From Verrucomicrobiaceae bacterium E54 (GTDB taxonomy: Bacteria > Verrucomicrobiota > Verrucomicrobiia > Verrucomicrobiales > Akkermansiaceae): a stretch of DNA of 64,000 nucleotides. A program made the translations under genes and the position numbers. This document shows, one piece after another, positions 29,217 to 35,401 of the stretch. Where the stretch lies: assembly GCA_022548915.1 (NCBI GenBank), contig JAKZES010000013.1, forward strand, positions 52,538 to 116,537, written 5' to 3'. The stretch's first letter is position 1. Each line of letters opens with the position of its first letter. The notes below the pieces were generated by a model. That model made no database searches, was not told the origin of the DNA, and saw only the letters and a list, made by a program, of their open reading frames with translations.

Positions 29217-30527
29217 ATGAGCGTCACCGCCGCCCGACCCGACCCGACCCGCCGCAAGCTCCTCGGCTGCCTGGCAGCGGCCACCGCGCCCCTCATCATC
29301 CCGTCGCGCCTGCTGGGCAAGGATGCTCCATCGAACAAAATCACCCTCGGGTTCATCGGTGTGGGTTCACATGGCATCTCCCGCAATCTCGGAACTTTCC
29401 TCAACCAACCCGACGCCCGCGTCATCGCCGTATGCGACGCGCGGAAATCCTCCGCCGCCAAGGCCAAACAGACCGTCGATCAACACTCGAGATCCACCAA
29501 CTGCCTCGTCTATCAGGACTTCCGCGAAGTCATCGCCCGCACTGACATCGACGCCATCGTCATCTCCACCCCCGACCACTGGCACGTCCCGATGTCGCTG
29601 GCCGCGCTGCGTGCGGGCAAGGACGTGTTCTGCGAAAAGCCCAGCCTCACCATCACCGAGGGCCGCGAACTGGTCGATGAGGTCGCCAAGCGCAACGCCG
29701 TCTTCCAATGGGGGCTCGAAGACCGCTCGCTCATCAAATACCACCGCCTCGCAGGCTGGGTCCGCAGCGGCATGATCGGCACACTGAAAACCGTCGAGGT
29801 CACCCTGCCCCACAATCGCCCCTACCCAAAAGAATCCCCCGCCCAGGTGCCCCGGGATCTCGATTGGAACCTCTGGCTCGGCCCGGCCCCGTTCCACCCA
29901 TACACCAAGAATCGCACCCACCCGCAGCACTGGCGGATGATCCGGGACTACAGCGGCGGCGTCATCACCGACTGGGGTTCCCACCTGGTCGACACCGCGC
30001 AAATCGGTGCCGCCATGGAACACAGCGGCCCGATCGAAATCACCGGCACCTGCGACATCCCCGACCCCGCCACCTCCGAAAGCAGCGTGCCGTACAACTC
30101 GAAAGTCCGCTATCGCTATGCCAACGGCGTCGAGATCTCCGTCGCCGAAGGCGAAGTGGACATCCGGTTCGTCGGCAGCGACGGATGGGTGCGCTGCAAG
30201 GGATGGAACGGGGAATGGTCGGCCAGCAATCGCGACATCCTCCGCAACGACACCTTCCCGGAGTCCGCCCGTTTCTGGCCACTTCCCCCGATCGAACACC
30301 GCGACTTTCTCGACGCCATGAAATCGCGCGGCAAACCCGCCTATCATGTCGAAGCCGGCCACCGGCTCTGCACCACCCTGCATCTCGGCCACCTCGCCGC
30401 ACGCTCAGGCAGGAAGATCCGTTGGAATCCGGAATCCGAAACCTTTGCCGATGGCGACACCGAAAGCGTCAAAAGCCCGATCTACCGCCGTGAGGCGCGC
30501 GACTGGGAGGCAGGGCATCACGATTGA
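29217..30527 (+). CDS. Tat-exported Gfo/Idh/MocA family oxidoreductase (EKP subtype)
   Basis: A 436-aa oxidoreductase. The start at 29217 gives a twin-arginine leader (DPTRRKLLGCLAAATAPLII). The Rossmann motif is LGFIGVGSHGISRN; the Gfo/Idh motif EKP is intact (about residue 140) within VFCEKPSLTITEGRE. Further conserved blocks are DWNLWLGPAPF and TDWGSHLVDTAQIG. It is closely related to the protein at 41357 (DRSLIKYHRLAGWVR in both). It is divergent from the TIM-barrel gene at 28303, suggesting a dehydrogenase plus lyase pair acting on a 3-keto sugar outside the cytoplasm. Confidence 0.88.
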   Translation: MSVTAARPDPTRRKLLGCLAAATAPLIIPSRLLGKDAPSNKITLGFIGVGSHGISRNLGTFLNQPDARVIAVCDARKSSAAKAKQTVDQHSRSTNCLVYQDFREVIARTDIDAIVISTPDHWHVPMSLAALRAGKDVFCEKPSLTITEGRELVDEVAKRNAVFQWGLEDRSLIKYHRLAGWVRSGMIGTLKTVEVTLPHNRPYPKESPAQVPRDLDWNLWLGPAPFHPYTKNRTHPQHWRMIRDYSGGVITDWGSHLVDTAQIGAAMEHSGPIEITGTCDIPDPATSESSVPYNSKVRYRYANGVEISVAEGEVDIRFVGSDGWVRCKGWNGEWSASNRDILRNDTFPESARFWPLPPIEHRDFLDAMKSRGKPAYHVEAGHRLCTTLHLGHLAARSGRKIRWNPESETFADGDTESVKSPIYRREARDWEAGHHD

Positions 30528-30612
30528 AGAGATCCCTCCAAGCCCGCCGTGCGTCGCCCCGTCCGCTTGCCACGAACTGACACCCACCGCATATTCCCCC
30601 GCTCTAGATTCC

Positions 30613-32018
30613 CTAGTCGGGAGCCACGCCTGCCGGTCCCGCCTTGCCACGCTGCGGAACATTCGTCTCCGGGAGATGCCGTGAGAGGCTGGCAATCACG
30701 GCAGCGTGCTCCGGTTCGGGATTCCCCGCCGCGAGGTTCTTCCACTCGTTGGGATCGTTCCGGTGGTCGTAGAGTTCCTCGCCGCCGCCCGCATAGCGGA
30801 TGTATCGCCAGCGTTCGTCGCGGATCGCATGGTTGCCTTGGCCGAGGGTGGAAATGGCAACGTGGGGCCAGGCGGCGTTCGGGTTCTCGAGAAGCGGCCG
30901 CAGGCTGACGCCCTCAAGCTGCGGATTTGGCGGCAGGCCGCACAGATCGACGAGGGTGGGATAGATGCTCAGCAGTTCGACCGGCTTGCCGGAGGTGCCG
31001 GTCAAGCCATCCGGCACACTGATGATCAGCGGAACGCGGGTGGTGCGTTCCCAGAGCGAGAATTTCGACCACCGCTGCTTCTCCCCGAGGTGGTATCCGT
31101 GGTCGGAGAACAGGACGATGATCGTGTCGTCCGCATGGGGTCCGGCGTCGAGTGCCTCCAGAAGCCGTCCGATCTGTTCATCGGTCCACCGGATGCAGCC
31201 GAGGTAGGCACGGACCGCCAGGTCCCACCGGTCCTGCTGCAGCATCCAGTCGTGGGTGGGAATCTTCGGATTGCGGCGGGTGAGCAGGTCCGCCGCATTC
31301 GGGATGTCATCCCAATCGTTCGGGTCCACCGGCGGACGCTGAATGTCGGGCAGGGCGTCGTAGATCCGTTTTGGCGGGAAGAACGGGACGTGCGGCCGGT
31401 AGAAACCGGTCGCGAGAAAAAAGGGCGCCCCATGATCCTTGCCGAGCTCCTTGACTGCCCAACTCGCGACGATGTGATCGACAAACTTGCTCTCATCGTA
31501 ATCCTGCGGACCGAAATCCCAGATACGGTGCCACTGGCGATCCCGATGAATCGGCTGGTCGGCCCCGTTCCTCCACTGGCCGGGCCGCGGTCCATCCACC
31601 TGCGACTGCCCCAGCGTTCCATTGTGGAAGATCTTCCCGACCGTCAGGGTCTTGTAGCCATTCGCGGCAAAGTAGGCCGGCAGGCTGGTGTGCGATTTGA
31701 GGAAGGCGGGCTCGTTCTCGACCGGGTAGTGATTGTCGTAGAAGCCTGTGGACGAGGGACGGCGCCCCCACAGCAGGCTGATCCGCGACGGATTGCACAT
31801 CGTTCCCTGGCAGTGGGCGGTGCTGAAAAGCATCCCCCGCGCGGCAAGGCGGTCGATGTTCGGCGTGAACGTCTGCGGATGCCCGCCAAGGAGCCGACCC
31901 AGTCATTCAGATCGTCGACCCCGATAAGGAGGACATTGGGCGGTTGGGTTTCGGACCGGAGAATACCGGGAATGAGACTTGCCGCCATCACGGCGAGCCT
32001 GATGGATCTCAAGATCAT
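30613..32018 (-). pseudogene. Sulfatase (iduronate-2-sulfatase-like) with a frameshift near its N-terminus
   Basis: A signal peptide and first strand (MILRSIRLAVMAASLIPG, then PPNVLLIGVDDLNDWVGSL) start at 32018, but the reading continues in another frame after about 31881-31888, in a gcccgcc tract. Adding one base there would restore GHPQTFTPNIDRLAARGMLF, leading into the intact remainder with the formylglycine motif CNPSR and HLGEKQRWSKFSLWERTTR. The rest is a complete iduronate-2-sulfatase-like domain of about 400 residues. The defect is either a real inactivation or a base error in a G/C run; the lack of other damage favours an error or a very recent event. It is divergent from the sigma gene at 32283. 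Confidence 0.8.
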
Positions 32019-32246
32019 GAGCGTGTCTTGTTCATGCTGCGGACCCGCGTCATCATGACGCCAGGACATGCCTCTTCTTGTTCGAATTGCTGATCGGTTC
32101 AAGCCACTCTGCCGTCGCTGGTGCCTGTCCCCACGGTGGTCGGAAGCCCGCCCCGGCGCTTTGCGGCAACCCGCTGCTTATCCACCACAGAGGACGCTCG
32201 CTTGGCCTTTTCTCCATTGAATCTGGGGAAGAAGTGGTTGAGTTTT

Positions 32247-32276
32247 CGGTAACGTTTGGTGATCCGAGACCTTTCC
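32247..32276 (+). promoter_or_regulatory. GTAACGTT motif upstream of the second ECF sigma gene
   Basis: The sequence CGGTAACGTTTGG, then GATCCGAGACCTTTCC, matches motifs at 34371, 45092 and 46551. The distance from GTAACGTT to CCTT is 13 bases here and 14 in the other three. It may be an ECF-type promoter giving autoregulation of the sigma gene. It lies immediately before the likely GTG start at 32283, so a leaderless transcript is possible. Confidence 0.5.
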
Positions 32277-32282
32277 AAGCAG

Positions 32283-32840
32283 GTGGGAAGTAAAGATCCA
32301 GACCCCGGAACGACCCGGGACGATGGCCAGCAGTTGCAGGAGTTCGTCCAGCAACTGACGGCTTCCCAAACCAGGATTCACGCCTTCATCGCTTCGCTGA
32401 TGCCGGGCAGCCCCGACGTCAGTGACGTCCTCCAGGAAACCAACCTCACGCTCTGGGGCAGCCGGGGCCGCTACCGTCCCGGTTCGAATTTCCTGGCCTG
32501 GGCATTCTCCATCGCCCGCTACCAGGTGCTCACCCAGCAGAAGCGCGACAAGCGCAACAAGCGGCTGGTGCTCTCCTCCCACCTGCTGGACCTGCTCGCC
32601 GAGGAAGTGCCGACCGACGAGAGTCACGATGCCTTTCTGAGGGCCCTCGAAGGCTGCAAATCGAAGCTCACGCAAGACCAGCGGGACCTGATCGACGCCC
32701 GCTACCGGCCCGGTCATTCGCTGGAGTCCCTCGCCCAGCGGACGGGGCGCAAGGCATCCGCCCTGCGCGTGGCGCTGATGCGCATCCGGATCAGCCTCCG
32801 GGAGTGCATCGAACGAACCCTGAACGAACGCCCCGCATGA
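32283..32840 (+). CDS. ECF sigma factor, Rhodopirellula/Verrucomicrobium type
   Basis: A sigma-70 family protein of about 185 aa. Region 2 is SLMPGSPDVSDVLQETNLTL with FLAWAFSIARYQVLTQQKRD; region 4 is the C-terminal RTGRKASALRVALMRIRISL. No in-frame ATG precedes region 2. GTG 32283 is preferred over GTG 32259 and TTG 32256 because those lie inside the upstream motif. The stop overlaps the FecR start (ATGA), as in the sigma/FecR pair at 11800-13934. Downstream come fecR, a PEP-CTERM gene with the same upstream motif, and a giant sulfatase. This sigma factor is the best candidate to read the GTAACGTT motif. Confidence 0.87.
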   Translation: MGSKDPDPGTTRDDGQQLQEFVQQLTASQTRIHAFIASLMPGSPDVSDVLQETNLTLWGSRGRYRPGSNFLAWAFSIARYQVLTQQKRDKRNKRLVLSSHLLDLLAEEVPTDESHDAFLRALEGCKSKLTQDQRDLIDARYRPGHSLESLAQRTGRKASALRVALMRIRISLRECIERTLNERPA

Positions 32841-34315
32841 ACCCGGAGTCCCTGGAGGATCTGCAGTTCCGCATCCTCGCCTTGCTGGATGGAACCCTGG
32901 ACGAAAGCGGGGTGACGCGCCTCGACGCCGAGCTGCGGGAGTGTCGGGACGCGCGTGAGCTCTACCGGAATCTCGCTCTTCTGCACATCGCCCTGCAGGA
33001 AGAGGCGGCTGGCAGGTCCGGCATCGAGCACGTGCCGGTCATTCCCATCGAGCGGCTGCTCGCCCGGCAGCGGCGCCGGATGGTCAAGGGCTCGCTGCTG
33101 GCGGCGGCGGCCGTGCTGCTGATTTCCGGGCTGGTTCTGTGGGTGACAATGGTCCCGCGCGCACCGGCACCCGTGGCGGATTTCCAAGTCGGGCCCGACT
33201 CCAGCTTTACCCTGAGTCACACGGGCGAGGATGTGGAGGCGAAAGGCAGGGTCCTCCAGGTCGGCTCGCAGCTTGATCTCGATCACGGCACCTTGGAGGC
33301 GACCTTCGAATCCGGAATTCGCTGCGTGATCGAGGCACCGGCGCACCTGGAGGTCCTCGCGGAGAATCATGTCCGGCTGCGCGAGGGAAGCCTGTGGTCC
33401 GAGGTGCCGCCCGCGGGCGTGGGCTTCACCGTCCAGACCGCCCGGTTCTCGGTCGTGGATCTCGGGACGGAATTCGGCGTCGTGGCTCCGGCCAAGGGTT
33501 CCCACGAGATTCACGCCATCAAGGGCTCGGTGGCGGTGACGATGGCAGGCAGCGGCGATGACGGCACGCGGACGGTTCTCAGGGCGGGCGAAGCCCACAA
33601 GGTCGCGGCCGGGGGCGGTCTGGACAAGATCCCGGTCCGGCGCGGAGATTTCGTAACCCGTCTTCCACAGCGGATTTTCGTGGTCAATCCCAGCTTCGAA
33701 ATGGACCGAAACCCCGATCCGGGAGGCGACTTCCGTAAAGGGGATCGGGGCGACTTGGGGGGGCAACTGACGGGCTGGATCGCCCAGAGTGGCAAGCCAA
33801 CACAGGTCCATGTCGGTTGGGGCGGGCTTGATGAGTCCGAGCTGCACCCGTATCCCCCGGCAAAGGGCCGGAATTCCCAGACCTTGTCGCTGATGTCCGG
33901 TGCAAGCGTCCTGAACGTGACCGGCACTCCGTGGTCCAGCCTGGAAGTCGGCGACAAGTTGACCCTCACGATCGCGCTGGGTTTGCGTGAACTCCGATGG
34001 AATGATCAGACGTTCTTTGGTTTGACCGACGGGGACTTCTCGCCCCGGGGCGTCCCGACCATGGAGGATACGGTCGCGAACTCGGGCCGGATCGCGGTCA
34101 ATCCGGCCACGGGGGACCTCTCCGGTAACGGCAGCTTCCGCGATGTGTCCTTCGTGCACACGGTCCGGGAAGCGGATCTTCAGCGACCCGGAAAGATCGG
34201 CATCCTCCTCGTCGGGCTCGGCTCATCGCGCGACGGAGAGAAGCAGCATGGCTTCTTCGACAACGTCCGCCTCCACCGCGAAGCGAGTCCCGGTGCCTCG
34301 CAGGAGCGGCGCTGA
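32837..34315 (+). CDS. FecR-like anti-sigma protein with jelly-roll-like ectodomain
   Basis: A 492-aa membrane protein starting within the sigma stop codon. The cytoplasmic N-terminus (ILALLDGTLDESGVTRLDAE) matches anti-sigma domains; the transmembrane helix is at about 84-104 (LLAAAAVLLISGLVLWVTMV). The FecR domain contains LEATFESGIRCVIEAPAHLE and FSVVDLGTEFGVVAPAKG. The C-terminal about 215 residues (from VVNPSFEM to FFDNVRLHRE) look like a carbohydrate-binding jelly roll, unlike the LamG domain of the FecR at 11800. The two sensors therefore share control parts but differ outside the cell. A remnant of a third such C-terminus lies at 44955-45017. Confidence 0.85.
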   Translation: MNPESLEDLQFRILALLDGTLDESGVTRLDAELRECRDARELYRNLALLHIALQEEAAGRSGIEHVPVIPIERLLARQRRRMVKGSLLAAAAVLLISGLVLWVTMVPRAPAPVADFQVGPDSSFTLSHTGEDVEAKGRVLQVGSQLDLDHGTLEATFESGIRCVIEAPAHLEVLAENHVRLREGSLWSEVPPAGVGFTVQTARFSVVDLGTEFGVVAPAKGSHEIHAIKGSVAVTMAGSGDDGTRTVLRAGEAHKVAAGGGLDKIPVRRGDFVTRLPQRIFVVNPSFEMDRNPDPGGDFRKGDRGDLGGQLTGWIAQSGKPTQVHVGWGGLDESELHPYPPAKGRNSQTLSLMSGASVLNVTGTPWSSLEVGDKLTLTIALGLRELRWNDQTFFGLTDGDFSPRGVPTMEDTVANSGRIAVNPATGDLSGNGSFRDVSFVHTVREADLQRPGKIGILLVGLGSSRDGEKQHGFFDNVRLHREASPGASQERR

Positions 34316-34370
34316 ACGCCCTGAATCTACGGGTTTTCCGGTGCCGTCGCCGGATTCCTGCGAAAAAATC

Positions 34371-34400
34371 TGTAACGTTCCCGCTGTCCGGAGCCTTCCC
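34371..34400 (+). promoter_or_regulatory. GTAACGTT motif upstream of PEP-CTERM gene 34446
   Basis: TGTAACGTTCCCGCTG followed by TCCGGAGCCTTCCC lies 46 bases before the start codon. The match to 45092 and 46551 extends upstream through a GAAAAAATC-like block. It falls between fecR and the PEP-CTERM gene, so it would give that gene its own promoter. Confidence 0.5.
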
Positions 34401-34445
34401 CAATGGTTGCCGTCAAAACGGTTCCCCCAGTCGATCACAGCCAAA

Positions 34446-35189
34446 ATGAAAATGAACAAACCGACACAGACGCTGCTGGCGCTCGCTGCGCTGGCCGTCC
34501 CCGCGCAGGCCGCAGTGACTGCCTCCTACCTCGGCACGCAGGCCAACATGACCGATTGGCGGACCTCGAGTGTCGCCAAGACCTACGACCCCGACGGCGA
34601 TAACATCCTCGGCACGGACGGGTATTACCTCTTCGGCGCGGCCGGAGAGAACACCACTGGGGTAAATGCTGCCAATGGTGGCTTGTTCTCTCTGCCGAGC
34701 TACCTCGGCGTCACGAGTGGGTTGACCCAGGCCCAATTCGGCTATGCGTTAATCGACAATCCGGTGGATGGGACTCCTGCGGATATCGTCAGCGGGACGA
34801 CTTCAGGAGCTGTCACCGCTGTAGATTCTCTGATTGCCACGATCACCTTTACTTCAGGCGTGCCATCCGACTTGGTCATCACCCTGATGAACGACAATTT
34901 AACCGGTGCTCCGACCTTTGGTTTCGACCTCCGGGCGTCTGACGGCACGACCGTCCTGGCCACGGTCAATTCATTCACCCAGACCGATGTCCCGGATTGG
35001 CACTCCTTCGATCTCAGCGGTATCACTGCCGGAGATTCGGTGCAAGTGTGGGGCTTGACCAACCCTGGCAATACGATCCGTACCACCCTTCTTGGGGGCA
35101 TCACCTTCGACGTGGTTCCCGAACCGTCATCCGTTGGCTTGGTGGGGCTGAGCATGCTTGGTCTTCTGGTTCGCAGAAGGCGCAGCTAA
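34446..35189 (+). CDS. PEP-CTERM exported protein made of a single YLGTQ domain
   Basis: A 247-aa protein: signal peptide (MKMNKPTQTLLALAALAVPA), one YLGTQ domain (about 28-222; SYLGTQANMTDWRTSS, YLFGAAGENTTG, DWHSFDLSGI, VQVWG), and a PEP-CTERM tail (VPEPSSVGLVG, then LLVRRRRS). The signal peptide is nearly identical, at DNA level too, to that of the unrelated PEP-CTERM protein at 9897. The YLGTQ domain is almost the same as that inside the sulfatase at 35402. Function is unknown; sharing a domain with a sulfatase suggests a common glycan or surface-matrix target. It has its own upstream motif (34371). Confidence 0.87.
   Translation: MKMNKPTQTLLALAALAVPAQAAVTASYLGTQANMTDWRTSSVAKTYDPDGDNILGTDGYYLFGAAGENTTGVNAANGGLFSLPSYLGVTSGLTQAQFGYALIDNPVDGTPADIVSGTTSGAVTAVDSLIATITFTSGVPSDLVITLMNDNLTGAPTFGFDLRASDGTTVLATVNSFTQTDVPDWHSFDLSGITAGDSVQVWGLTNPGNTIRTTLLGGITFDVVPEPSSVGLVGLSMLGLLVRRRRS
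34506..35111 (+). repeat. YLGTQ-domain DNA repeat, copy 1 (direct repeat with 37196-37775)
   Basis: Long blocks are identical to 37196-37775, for example around cggcgcggccggagagaaca and acccaggcccaattcggcta. The direct orientation with about 2.1 kb between copies could allow deletion by recombination. The similarity at DNA level points to a recent duplication. Confidence 0.8.
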
Positions 35190-35401
35190 TCCGGGACGTC
35201 ATTTCCAAATCGAGGTCCCATCGACAGCCTGCAAGCAAAGGCGGCCGTCTGTGGGGCCTTTCCGCCCACCCCCCTCCAACCCCGGCCCGCAGGGTTCTTT
35301 CCGCCGGCTCCTGAAAAGGCGATTTCCTGGCAACAGCAACTCAGTTTTGAGGAACTTGTGGAAGCCTTTGATCCATCGACTGATAGGAATTTGCCTTTTG
35401 C

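Noticed and set aside
30613..31833. Intact short sulfatase starting at 31833
   Set aside because: It would lack the signal peptide and metal-binding DD strand, both of which lie just upstream in another frame, so a frameshifted full-length gene is the better reading.
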